Assembly: GCA_030063045.1 (NCBI GenBank)
Contig: JAQSEB010000004.1
Location: 1,240,001 to 1,304,000, forward strand
DNA length: 64,000 nucleotides
Direction of reading: 5' to 3'
DNA from: Pratylenchus scribneri
Taxonomy: Eukaryota; Nematoda; Chromadorea; Rhabditida; Pratylenchidae
The notes beneath the pieces are model-generated. The model saw nothing but the letters and a program-made list of their open reading frames with translations. It ran no database searches and was not told where the DNA came from. Below, one piece after another: positions 29,577 through 42,200 of this stretch. Position numbers and translations under genes: made by a program. Numbering within the stretch: the first letter of the stretch is position 1; every line of letters begins with the position of its first letter.

Positions 29577-32500
29577 CCCCTACTAATTCTGCCTCTTCTA
29601 TTAATACAGTATCCTCTCTCTCTCTTTCTAATCACACTTACCTGTCTATTCGCCTCTTTTTTCTTCTTAGTTTTTCTAACTTTCTTAGTCAATTCTAACT
29701 TTTTTTTTCTTAGTTTTTTTCTTAGTCTATTTTCCTATTTTTAGATTCTTTTCTTAGTTTTTCAGCCTCTGCCTTCCAGGCATAATTTTTTTCAATTTTT
29801 TTCTCGGCCGTTTTTTCTTAAAAAGAATTTTTCAAAACTCGGCCAGGCCTTTAGGCCGGCCGAGGCGGATTTTTTTTGGAATTTTTCATTTTTCAATTTG
29901 AAAATCGCCTCCGGCGAGACCTGTTTTTCTCTGATTTTTCCCCGATTTTCGGGATTTTTCTCAATTTTTTCTATGATTTTTCGATTTTTTTAGGAATTTT
30001 CTAGTTTCTTGAAATTTTTTCCTACCCTACCTACCTAACCCTAGCCCCTAACCCTAGTCCCTAGCCCATATCCAAGCTCCAGGCGGATACCCTGGCGAGA
30101 GGCGGACATCCTGGCGCTCACCGAAAATTTTTCTAATCATTTTTTTCTCTCAATCAGCCAATATCTAATGGCTTCAATTTTTCTTAGTTTTCTTAGATTT
30201 TTCTAAATTTTTTCCTTTTCTAATCTCTTCCCCAAGGGCCCTAGAGACCCTACACCTTAGCCCCTACTAATTCTGCCTCTTCTATTAATACAGTATCCTC
30301 TCTCTCTCTTTCTAATCACACTTACCTGTCTATTCGCCTCTTTTTTCTTCTTAGTTTTTCTAACTTTCTTAGTCAATTCTAACTTTTTTTTTCTTAGTTT
30401 TTTTCTTAGTCTATTTTCCTATTTTTAGATTCTTTTCTTAGTTTTTCAGCCTCTGCCTTCCAGGCATAATTTTTTTCAATTTTTTTCTCGGCCGTTTTTT
30501 CTTAAAAAGAATTTTTCAAAACTCGGCCAGGCCTTTAGGCCGGCCGAGGCGGATTTTTTTTGGAATTTTTCATTTTTCAATTTGAAAATCGCCTCCGGCG
30601 AGACCTGTTTTTCTCTGATTTTTCCCCGATTTTCGGGATTTTTCTCAATTTTTTCTATGATTTTTCGATTTTTTTAGGAATTTTCTAGTTTCTTGAAATT
30701 TTTTCCTACCCTACCTACCTAACCCTAGCCCCTAACCCTAGTCCCTAGCCCATATCCAAGCTCCAGGCGGATACCCTGGCGAGAGGCGGACATCCTGGCG
30801 CTCACCGAAAATTTTTCTAATCATTTTTTTCTCTCAATCAGCCAATATCTAATGGCTTCAATTTTTCTTAGTTTTCTTAGATTTTTCTAAATTTTTTCCT
30901 TTTCTAATCTCTTCCCCAAGGGCCCTAGAGACCCTACACCTTAGCCCCTACTAATTCTGCCTCTTCTATTAATACAGTATCCTCTCTCTCTCTTTCTAAT
31001 CACACTTACCTGTCTATTCGCCTCTTTTTTCTTCTTAGTTTTTCTAACTTTCTTAGTCAATTCTAACTTTTTTTTTCTTAGTTTTTTTCTTAGTCTATTT
31101 TCCTATTTTTAGATTCTTTTCTTAGTTTTTCAGCCTCTGCCTTCCAGGCATAATTTTTTTCAATTTTTTTCTCGGCCGTTTTTTCTTAAAAAGAATTTTT
31201 CAAAACTCGGCCAGGCCTTTAGGCCGGCCGAGGCGGATTTTTTTTGGAATTTTTCATTTTTCAATTTGAAAATCGCCTCCGGCGAGACCTGTTTTTCTCT
31301 GATTTTTCCCCGATTTTCGGGATTTTTCTCAATTTTTTCTATGATTTTTCGATTTTTTTAGGAATTTTCTAGTTTCTTGAAATTTTTTCCTACCCTACCT
31401 ACCTAACCCTAGCCCCTAACCCTAGTCCCTAGCCCATATCCAAGCTCCAGGCGGATACCCTGGCGAGAGGCGGACATCCTGGCGCTCACCGAAAATTTTT
31501 CTAATCATTTTTTTCTCTCAATCAGCCAATATCTAATGGCTTCAATTTTTCTTAGTTTTCTTAGATTTTTCTAAATTTTTTCCTTTTCTAATCTCTTCCC
31601 CAAGGGCCCTAGAGACCCTACACCTTAGCCCCTACTAATTCTGCCTCTTCTATTAATACAGTATCCTCTCTCTCTCTTTCTAATCACACTTACCTGTCTA
31701 TTCGCCTCTTTTTTCTTCTTAGTTTTTCTAACTTTCTTAGTCAATTCTAACTTTTTTTTTCTTAGTTTTTTTCTTAGTCTATTTTCCTATTTTTAGATTC
31801 TTTTCTTAGTTTTTCAGCCTCTGCCTTCCAGGCATAATTTTTTTCAATTTTTTTCTCGGCCGTTTTTTCTTAAAAAGAATTTTTCAAAACTCGGCCAGGC
31901 CTTTAGGCCGGCCGAGGCGGATTTTTTTTGGAATTTTTCATTTTTCAATTTGAAAATCGCCTCCGGCGAGACCTGTTTTTCTCTGATTTTTCCCCGATTT
32001 TCGGGATTTTTCTCAATTTTTTCTATGATTTTTCGATTTTTTTAGGAATTTTCTAGTTTCTTGAAATTTTTTCCTACCCTACCTACCTAACCCTAGCCCC
32101 TAACCCTAGTCCCTAGCCCATATCCAAGCTCCAGGCGGATACCCTGGCGAGAGGCGGACATCCTGGCGCTCACCGAAAATTTTTCTAATCATTTTTTTCT
32201 CTCAATCAGCCAATATCTAATGGCTTCAATTTTTCTTAGTTTTCTTAGATTTTTCTAAATTTTTTCCTTTTCTAATCTCTTCCCCAAGGGCCCTAGAGAC
32301 CCTACACCTTAGCCCCTACTAATTCTGCCTCTTCTATTAATACAGTATCCTCTCTCTCTCTTTCTAATCACACTTACCTGTCTATTCGCCTCTTTTTTCT
32401 TCTTAGTTTTTCTAACTTTCTTAGTCAATTCTAACTTTTTTTTTCTTAGTTTTTTTCTTAGTCTATTTTCCTATTTTTAGATTCTTTTCTTAGTTTTTCA

Positions 32501-35142
32501 GCCTCTGCCTTCCAGGCATAATTTTTTTCAATTTTTTTCTCGGCCGTTTTTTCTTAAAAAGAATTTTTCAAAACTCGGCCAGGCCTTTAGGCCGGCCGAG
32601 GCGGATTTTTTTTGGAATTTTTCATTTTTCAATTTGAAAATCGCCTCCGGCGAGACCTGTTTTTCTCTGATTTTTCCCCGATTTTCGGGATTTTTCTCAA
32701 TTTTTTCTATGATTTTTCGATTTTTTTAGGAATTTTCTAGTTTCTTGAAATTTTTTCCTACCCTACCTACCTAACCCTAGCCCCTAACCCTAGTCCCTAG
32801 CCCATATCCAAGCTCCAGGCGGATACCCTGGCGAGAGGCGGACATCCTGGCGCTCACCGAAAATTTTTCTAATCATTTTTTTCTCTCAATCAGCCAATAT
32901 CTAATGGCTTCAATTTTTCTTAGTTTTCTTAGATTTTTCTAAATTTTTTCCTTTTCTAATCTCTTCCCCAAGGGCCCTAGAGACCCTACACCTTAGCCCC
33001 TACTAATTCTGCCTCTTCTATTAATACAGTATCCTCTCTCTCTCTTTCTAATCACACTTACCTGTCTATTCGCCTCTTTTTTCTTCTTAGTTTTTCTAAC
33101 TTTCTTAGTCAATTCTAACTTTTTTTTTCTTAGTTTTTTTCTTAGTCTATTTTCCTATTTTTAGATTCTTTTCTTAGTTTTTCAGCCTCTGCCTTCCAGG
33201 CATAATTTTTTTCAATTTTTTTCTCGGCCGTTTTTTCTTAAAAAGAATTTTTCAAAACTCGGCCAGGCCTTTAGGCCGGCCGAGGCGGATTTTTTTTGGA
33301 ATTTTTCATTTTTCAATTTGAAAATCGCCTCCGGCGAGACCTGTTTTTCTCTGATTTTTCCCCGATTTTCGGGATTTTTCTCAATTTTTTCTATGATTTT
33401 TCGATTTTTTTAGGAATTTTCTAGTTTCTTGAAATTTTTTCCTACCCTACCTACCTAACCCTAGCCCCTAACCCTAGTCCCTAGCCCATATCCAAGCTCC
33501 AGGCGGATACCCTGGCGAGAGGCGGACATCCTGGCGCTCACCGAAAATTTTTCTAATCATTTTTTTCTCTCAATCAGCCAATATCTAATGGCTTCAATTT
33601 TTCTTAGTTTTCTTAGATTTTTCTAAATTTTTTCCTTTTCTAATCTCTTCCCCAAGGGCCCTAGAGACCCTACACCTTAGCCCCTACTAATTCTGCCTCT
33701 TCTATTAATACAGTATCCTCTCTCTCTCTTTCTAATCACACTTACCTGTCTATTCGCCTCTTTTTTCTTCTTAGTTTTTCTAACTTTCTTAGTCAATTCT
33801 AACTTTTTTTTTCTTAGTTTTTTTCTTAGTCTATTTTCCTATTTTTAGATTCTTTTCTTAGTTTTTCAGCCTCTGCCTTCCAGGCATAATTTTTTTCAAT
33901 TTTTTTCTCGGCCGTTTTTTCTTAAAAAGAATTTTTCAAAACTCGGCCAGGCCTTTAGGCCGGCCGAGGCGGATTTTTTTTGGAATTTTTCATTTTTCAA
34001 TTTGAAAATCGCCTCCGGCGAGACCTGTTTTTCTCTGATTTTTCCCCGATTTTCGGGATTTTTCTCAATTTTTTCTATGATTTTTCGATTTTTTTAGGAA
34101 TTTTCTAGTTTCTTGAAATTTTTTCCTACCCTACCTACCTAACCCTAGCCCCTAACCCTAGTCCCTAGCCCATATCCAAGCTCCAGGCGGATACCCTGGC
34201 GAGAGGCGGACATCCTGGCGCTCACCGAAAATTTTTCTAATCATTTTTTTCTCTCAATCAGCCAATATCTAATGGCTTCAATTTTTCTTAGTTTTCTTAG
34301 ATTTTTCTAAATTTTTTCCTTTTCTAATCTCTTCCCCAAGGGCCCTAGAGACCCTACACCTTAGCCCCTACTAATTCTGCCTCTTCTATTAATACAGTAT
34401 CCTCTCTCTCTCTTTCTAATCACACTTACCTGTCTATTCGCCTCTTTTTTCTTCTTAGTTTTTCTAACTTTCTTAGTCAATTCTAACTTTTTTTTTCTTA
34501 GTTTTTTTCTTAGTCTATTTTCCTATTTTTAGATTCTTTTCTTAGTTTTTCAGCCTCTGCCTTCCAGGCATAATTTTTTTCAATTTTTTTCTCGGCCGTT
34601 TTTTCTTAAAAAGAATTTTTCAAAACTCGGCCAGGCCTTTAGGCCGGCCGAGGCGGATTTTTTTTGGAATTTTTCATTTTTCAATTTGAAAATCGCCTCC
34701 GGCGAGACCTGTTTTTCTCTGATTTTTCCCCGATTTTCGGGATTTTTCTCAATTTTTTCTATGATTTTTCGATTTTTTTAGGAATTTTCTAGTTTCTTGA
34801 AATTTTTTCCTACCCTACCTACCTAACCCTAGCCCCTAACCCTAGTCCCTAGCCCATATCCAAGCTCCAGGCGGATACCCTGGCGAGAGGCGGACATCCT
34901 GGCGCTCACCGAAAATTTTTCTAATCATTTTTTTCTCTCAATCAGCCAATATCTAATGGCTTCAATTTTTCTTAGTTTTCTTAGATTTTTCTAAATTTTT
35001 TCCTTTTCTAATCTCTTCCCCAAGGGCCCTAGAGACCCTACACCTTAGCCCCTACTAATTCTGCCTCTTCTATTAATACAGTATCCTCTCTCTCTCTTTC
35101 TAATCACACTTACCTGTCTATTCGCCTCTTTTTTCTTCTTAG
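29531..35142. repeat. 684-bp tandem array, eight full copies plus a partial ninth
   Basis: 'CTTTTCTAATCTCTTCCCCA' recurs at 29531, 30215, 30899, 31583, 32267, 32951, 33635, 34319 and 35003, a constant 684-bp period. By eye all full copies are identical. The partial ninth copy leaves the unit at about 35142. Each unit has a pyrimidine-rich, T-rich + strand; a CCCTAA-like cluster ('CCTAACCCTAGCCCCTAACC'); a GC hairpin (29838-29864 in copy 1, 11-bp stem with one bulged A, loop TTTA) followed by a T8 run; and a smaller TCGCC/GGCGA hairpin. No protein-coding signal. Confidence 0.98.
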
Positions 35143-36450
35143 TTAGTTATTTAGTTTGTTAGTTAGTTTTTTCTCGTATTCTTCTCTTCTTTTATCTATT
35201 ATCTATTCGCTACTCTTTTTATTTTTTGTAATCTGACTTTCTTAGTTTTTTCTAATTTTTCAGTCTTTTTGAAATTTAATATTTTCTAATCTAATTTCCT
35301 AGTTTTCAGCATCTGTACTCGGATTTATTTTTTTCCGTTTTTCAATTTTTCTTTTCACTTTTCATCTCCCTTATGTAACACTTTTATCTTATTTTTAGAT
35401 TGCAATTTCCCAAGAATCATCTTTTTTCCATTCTGGTCAATACCTTAGTTCCTAGCTGATACCCAGTCGATAGCCAATACCCAAGATCCTATTTGAGACC
35501 CTAGGGCCCTTTATACCCATACCTATTCGCCTCTTATTTTCTACAGTAATCTATCTAATTTTATATTTTCTTACTCCTCTTTTTTCCTCCTCCTCTTCTT
35601 CTTCTTCTTTTTAGCAACTATCTATTCGCTTAGTTTTTTTCTTTAGTCTCTTTCTAATCTCGATTTTTTTCTTTTTCCAATCTTCTATTTTCTTAGTCTC
35701 TTTCTAATCTAATTTTTTCTTAGTTTTTTTTCGCCTCTGCCCTAAATTCCGAACCTATCCGCTTATTCTGCAGTATCTAATATAACACACTCATCTGTGT
35801 TCTGTTCGCCTCCTCAATCCATCCTCTATCTAATCGCTCTCTTTTTCTATTTTTTTCAATTTTCTTAGTCTTATTCTAATCTCATTTTTTATTATTTTTT
35901 TCTAATCCAGTTTTCTTAATTTTTTCTGATCTAATTTTTTTTAGTTTTTCTAGTCGATTTTTCTTAGTTTTATTTAGATTTTTTAGTTTTTTCGTCTTTC
36001 AGCCTCTGTCCTACGGGTTTATTTTTTCGACTTTCCTTTCAACTCTTTTTTTTCCCTCTTTCCATCTCCTTTATTTAACTTTAATTATTCATTTTTATTT
36101 TTCATATATTCATCTTTTTTCACTTCCATTCCATACCCTAGCTCTTAGCCCATACCTATCCAGTAAGCCAATATCCATTGGCTTAGTCGATACCTATTAG
36201 CTTATCTGAAATTTTCAAAAATTTTTCTAGCCAATATCTAATGGCTATTTTTCTCTAATTTTTTCTAGTTTTTCTAATCTTAGTCTTCTTTTTTCTTTCT
36301 CTACAGTAATCCCCAGGCCCCCTATCCTAACCATAGCCCCTAAATTCCTTACCTATTCGCCCATTTTTTGCTACAGTATCCCCCACTTACCTGTCTGCTC
36401 CTTTTTTCTCCTCTTCTTTTCTCTATCTAATCGTTCGCTTTTTTCTTAGT
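35143..36450. repeat. Diverged relatives of the 684-bp unit
   Basis: T-rich sequence keeping unit landmarks in the same order but with many substitutions and indels: 'CAGCATCTGTACTCGG' and 'CAGCCTCTGTCCTACGG' for the unit's 'CAGCCTCTGCCTTCCAGG', 'CTATTCGCCTCTTATTTTC', 'GATACCCAGTCGATAGCC' and 'GCCAATATCTAATGGC'. About two decayed copies. Such decay at only one edge is typical for an old satellite whose interior is kept uniform. Confidence 0.75.
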
Positions 36451-37456
36451 TTTTTTACATATGTAACACTAATTAATAATTTTCTTAATTAATAGTCCAT
36501 TCAATTATAAAGAAATAAAATATGGAAATATTTTGTGTAAATTATATTAAATTAAATCATATTTTAATTATATCCATCTTTTTCTAAATAATCCTTCCAC
36601 TTTGCACCTCCAAATAATCACACAAAAGACGGGTTTGAGAATCAATCCAAAAATAAAATTAATTCACTCTTTGATATATATATAGAACTTTATATATACA
36701 ACAAGCTCCTCTTCTACTTCTTCGGCATTGTCATCACTCATCAGATTCTTTTCTCCAAACCTAATTCCCATTTTTTGAGGCTAGTTAGTCTTCATTTTGT
36801 AATCACAATCTACCTAAATGAATTTAATTTAAATGACTCTTTTTGATCAATTCCTCCATTTTTTTATCTTTGATTTTATGCCGTTTTGCAAAATTTACTT
36901 TTAATTTTCATTTGGTTTTATACTTTCAAAACTTTTTTGGTCTGAGACTTTTGTATAGCTAATTCTTCGATATCGCTTTCCTATAATTTGACCATTTTGA
37001 CTAGATCATTCCCATTTAATTTAATTTGTTCATTTATTGTAGTTCTAAATAACTAGCTCTTTTATTATGGAAAGATGCATTTTTTGGCTGTCAATAAAGT
37101 CAGGAACAAAACTAATATTCAAATAATAAACAACCTTTTCAAATAATAAATCTGTTAATATTATGTTTGCTTTTTAATATAAAAAGTATGGGTCTTCTTT
37201 CCTTTACATCTTTTCATTGAAAAATCCATGTCATCTGCTGCTGGCTGCTGCTGTCCCTATTCCATTTTTTGATGATTTGCCCTTTGGCTCCATATTCTTT
37301 GTTTCTTCATTCCCTAAAGCCAATATATAACAATTGTTATCCCTTCTATGAAATCTCGAAAAATGCGTCAGGCCGCCATTACCTCGCTTTCCCAGAGCCC
37401 TACTTTAATCCCATTTGATATTCAAACTTATCCCACAACAATTTTATTTGTGGCCA
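36451..37456. other. A+T-rich intergenic region upstream of the globin
   Basis: About 1 kb without a supportable gene. It includes a 'GATATATATATAG' run near 36673 and would contain the globin promoter. No specific site recognised. Confidence 0.4.
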
Positions 37457-39183
37457 ATGGGAAATAACCTGTCTTCATCAGCCAATTTCCATCGGAACAA
37501 TTCTTCGTCTAATATTGGAAAATTTTGGAAGAAAGGAGTAAAAAAAGAACATTTATCGAAAACAAATGAACTTTCGTCAGGAACATTAAAAGGCCAGTTA
37601 AAATCAAACCGGCGTTTATCCTTGAATCAAACACAAACTGTAAAAAAACAATCTGCCGTTTTCAGGCTTAAAAAGAGCAAAAGGTAGCTTGTTCGATATT
37701 ATTTCTTTACTTTCATTTAGTGAAAAGATTAATGAAGTGTTCGGTTCTTCTGATTTGCCTCTACTTAATGACAATGATTGTGGATCCATTGATATGGAAA
37801 ATTCCAGTGGAAAAAATCTAATAGACCGTGAAAGCCATTTTGTTCGATCAACAAATTATAAAGGAATGATTGATAGGCTTCCAATAACTTTCAATTCATC
37901 TGCATCTACGAATTCCAGCAGATTTATGCATCATCAGCAAGAAAATGCATCGGAATATGTGAATACAAATACAAACAAAAGAAGGGCCAAATCTTTTCGG
38001 CAATTTCCAACTGGAAGGTCCTTTTTATTCATTGCCATCTTTTTAACTACAAAATATCAATAGAAAAATTCTATAGAAACAAAAATTTTATGTGATTGTC
38101 ATAATTTAATCCATTACCATTATTTGGAATATATCAAATTTTGGAGAAAATTCATTCATTCCTTTAATTTAATAATGATAAAGAATAATGATGAAGAGGT
38201 CCAAATTAATCTAATCAAAATCCTTCAAGACAAGCGGCTTCGAAGAACCGTGCTCTCATTAATGGACCCATCAGTGGCTTAACTATGATACAAAAAAGAC
38301 TTATTCTCAATAGATGGAAACAATTCGATCGAACAAATTTATTTGAAATTTGTCTCTCCATTTTTGAGCGATTTTTTCAAATGCATCCTCAATTTGCTTT
38401 GTTCCATTTTTTCAATTATGATAATAAGCAAATTGATAGAATTCCTCTCGAAATGTTTTGGAAATCAAATTTGGGAATGCAGCGATCATTCCATATCCAT
38501 GTGGAGGTGAGTCCAAAAGAGATTGAATAGAATTGAACTTCAATTTAGCGCTTTTCGACTATTTTATATTTTGCACTTTTTGGTTTGGAAGAGGAGAATG
38601 CGGCATTTCTAGAACAATTACCAATTGAATATGGAGCATCACTTGCCGATAGCACGATCAACATCCCAAGTCAATATTGGGAATTTTTGCGACAATGCCT
38701 CGTTGATCAAAATTCATCAGAAAAACAGGCATCCAAAATTTTTTGTGATTATGAAAATAAATTATAAAAATATTATATCAGAGAAATAAAAATTAGCATA
38801 TTATTTTGAATTATTTAATTCTTGAGAGGGGAACCTTCCTATAATAATATGCTTTTGCACAATTTCCTGATTTTTGATTCATAGACCAATATTTTTAAAT
38901 TCTTACATCGAAAATTTAGATAATGAGTCTGCAACATAACCCGCTAATTGATTCCCTTGATCGCCCATTTGCTAGAGTTGGAAGCAGACGAGTGCAAGAA
39001 GCGTGGATAGCTTTTTCTATCTATTTCGTTTCGAAAATTCGGTAAAAGAATCGAAATCTGAATCCATAATTACTGTATCTTATTTTTAGGTTTGGCTATG
39101 AAACGGAACGATTTCTGCGTAAAAGATTCAATGAAATAGCTTTCAATTTTAAAACTGAAATGAATGGGGTCGCTGTGTTGTGA
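37457..39183 (+). CDS. Nematode globin with N-myristoylation signal and long N-terminal extension
   Basis: Intracellular globin-fold protein; nematode relatives serve in oxygen or redox sensing. The start at 37457 gives MGNNLSSS, a good N-myristoylation motif (Gly2), so membrane attachment is likely. Exons 37457-37683, 37721-38017, 38230-38506, 38549-~38703, a 'NPLIDSLDRPF' exon ending ~39041, and a last exon to the stop 39181-39183. About 170 residues of Ser/Asn-rich, basic extension precede the globin domain: 'LTMIQKRLILNRWKQFDR' (helix A/B), 'NLFEICLSIFERFFQMHPQ', 'SFHIHVERFSTILYF' (helix E, candidate distal His), 'YGASLADSTINIPSQYWEF' (F/FG region), 'RRVQEAWIAFSIYF' (helix H). The usual proximal His position in 'YGASLAD' appears to be Leu (codon CTT, 38642-38644). 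The junction after 'RQCL' is my best guess. Confidence 0.88.
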
Positions 39184-39292
39184 TTTATATAGTAAAAATA
39201 TACAATTATGTAATATTTTATTCATAAATTCTTCATTTTTAAAGTAACAATATAAATGTAAATATTGAAAATATTTAAATGATTTTCATTGA
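39184..39292. other. Short convergent intergenic gap
   Basis: 109 A+T-rich bases separate the globin stop from the stop of the next gene on the opposite strand. The two 3' ends must share this space; A+T-rich sequence offers AATAAA-like signals on both strands ('ATTTTATTCATAAATT'). Confidence 0.6.
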
Positions 39293-42200
39293 TCAATAAA
39301 AGCGTTTAACCAACAATCCGCTTGTCATTTCCGATGGTTTCTGTCCTTTCGCGATTTGATCAGTGACTTTTTCAAGCTGTTCCTTCATTTGCTTAGCCTT
39401 GATATCCATTTGTTTACATTTGAAAAGTAGGTTTTTTCTTTGTTCTTCTTGGTTTGGATTCGACGCCATTTTTTGAATTTGCGCCAATAAAAGTCGCTGT
39501 TCCTATAAAATTACGATTTTACATGGTAATGGAATGTAAATCTATTATATACCTCCAAAAGACTGCTGTATCGAGAACTTATTTGCCGATGTTGCTGTTT
39601 GAGAAGCATTGTTTCGGAATTACCTAAAATTTAACATGTATAGAATTTAGTTATTTTATTAAAATAATTTCACATTTTTCCCCAGCATTATTTGCGGTAG
39701 GCTTTGTGGCAATCACCGGGGCGGAATAAACTTTAGAGATAGATCCAGGGGTTTTATAATTATAACCAATTCCAATTGGCTAAAAATTAAATAAGAAATA
39801 ATAATGTTGTGTAAATCAATTTTTACATGATTTTGTCGAATTGGCATCGGCAAAAATGCAGTAGGATTGTATGGATGCAAATGCTGCTGTGTACCAATTG
39901 TAAATGCATTTTGTTGATGATATTGTTGGTGAACAATCCTGATTATTATTATGATTTATGAATAAGATAAGACAATAAAATAAATACATTGTTGTTGGAG
40001 GTGACAAAGTTGTTGGCATTGGCATTGAGAGGCTGGGAGTAGGGCAAGGTGCAACTTAAATTTATTTGATAAAAAATTTCCTGCATTTTTAAACCTGTGG
40101 CAAATGGACGGGTGGCCGAATTTTGCTGTTGTTCATTTGTGAGCATTTGTTGAGAATGAATAGAACTTTTTTGTTGAAATGTAATCTAAAAATAGAACTT
40201 TTTAATCGTCAAAATCAAATATTTTAAATAATTGCATTATTAATAAACCATTGTTATTGTTATAATAATGTAAATGATTAAACCCGTTTAGTATAATAAT
40301 TACCGGTAAAGGTAAGAGATCAGCAGCTTCGCCGGGTGATAATGTATCAGAAATAGGCATAGAATTGGAATGGTGATAAATGGGACGAGTCAGAGCTATA
40401 TAATTTTTTTATTATGAATTGCAAAATATAATAATTACCGGCTGTCGGCGGAAGGCTCATGCACTTAATTTCTGTTTCTCTTTCCAATGCCATTTTTCGC
40501 AGTTTATTTTGTTCTTGCAAAAGTGCATCAATTTCTGCTTCATCATCCGTCTCATCAATGTCTTCTATTTCAATTCGGCCATCCCAAAGTGGAGTTTCAT
40601 TTGAACAACTTTCGGTCGATTTTTTTGCAGTGACTGTTTTCGAAGAATGTTTATCAATCCCTTCCTCATGTTTAGAAGTCTAATCAAATAAAAATGTGAA
40701 AATTTTTTTGAGAATTAAACCTGTCCGTGTTTATTTGAACCAATATCGATGAATTTTCCTCTTTCAATGGCGGAATATTGTTGTATATCACTTTCAATTT
40801 TCCCATTTTTTATGATATTATCTTGGTTAAATTTTTCTCCGCCCACAGATGTTTCTGTTTGTTGTCCAATATGTTCCTAAAATAAAAAAGATATATAATT
40901 TGATGATGATATTATTTTTTATTGAGTACTTTAAGTAAGAGCAAGCTAGATTTTGGCTGCCTTGCTTGTTTTTGAATTGAACGATTGGCCGTTTTTCCCA
41001 TGTTGACTACCAAAATAGAATCATCCTCACCAATTTCCTTTTCGGTTGAGTCAATTCGAATTTTCTTAATATCCTTATGCTCATCGTTTTCATTGCCATC
41101 CGATGAATTTTGCTATAAAATTGTGCAAGTAAATTAAACATATTTAAATTGAATTTTACCTTCTCATTTTCCAAAGATCTTTTTTCGTTTCTTCTTTCAA
41201 TAATTTTTACTTTCGGTTCTTCCACTTTATTTTGCTTTTTGGTTTCTTGAATTGCTCTTTGAAATATCGCGCCTATTCCAACAAGTAGCGGTCCTTGCCG
41301 TCCAGTGACCATTTTGCATTTTTGTTGGCCCTTCTCATCTTGTTTAATAGTCAAATCCTCATTTGTTTTCACCATGGATCCTTTTTCATTTTGATCTTTT
41401 TGTAAATTCTCTTGTTTGATATGTATCTGATTTGGTTCCTTTATCTCATCAACAATGATTGCTATTTGCGGATTTTGGGGCAATGCTTTTTTGAACAGAA
41501 GAGAATTGGCAGTCATCACACGTCTATGTGGCCGGGTTTTTTCACCGTTTATTCCCGTTTCCTTCATTTCAAAATTGATATCTGAAGATGGAGGCATATT
41601 GTCCAGAACCACTGTAGTCAAATTGTCCGGACCACTAGGAGAAGGAGTCCTTGCGCGAATTCTTGGATGACAAGTTGTCACTGGATTCACAACAACAGAG
41701 CGCAATATTGGTCTTGGTAGAGCAAAAGTAGTCGCGGCGGTTTTTTCCATAGAATTTTTATTTGATTGCTAAAAAAGACAAATATTATCAAATTGTTTTT
41801 AGCATACTTTTTCTGATCTTTGTTTGTCTTCTGTCGATCTATTCTTTCTGGTATAATGATTTGACGGTGAACGTGAGCGAGAATTGCTACTCTTCCTTTT
41901 TGATTCGGTATGGTTTCTTTTAAATGCATCTTTTCCATGTGCTTTTACCGGTAATGAATTATTGCTGAATATTTTTATTAGCTTGCTTTAGTTAATTCAA
42001 ATAAATTACCCTGAATTTTTCTTTAATGTTTTTGTTTCAGCCAATTTTAGCTTTTCCCCAAGGGTTATATTGTCCTTAATTGGTGCGGTAGATAAATCAG
42101 ACGAAGTTGGGACAGAGCTAGAGGTTGTTTTAGATTTTTGAAGATTTTGAAAGTGACCAAACAGCCAATCCACGAAGTTGCTCGTATTTTCTCCCAAAAA

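Noticed and set aside
29531..35142. Possibility that the 684-bp repeat is an LTR of the BEL element
   Set aside because: It is unlike the candidate 5' LTR at 23841-24210, is present in eight tandem copies, and begins inside the integrase domain.
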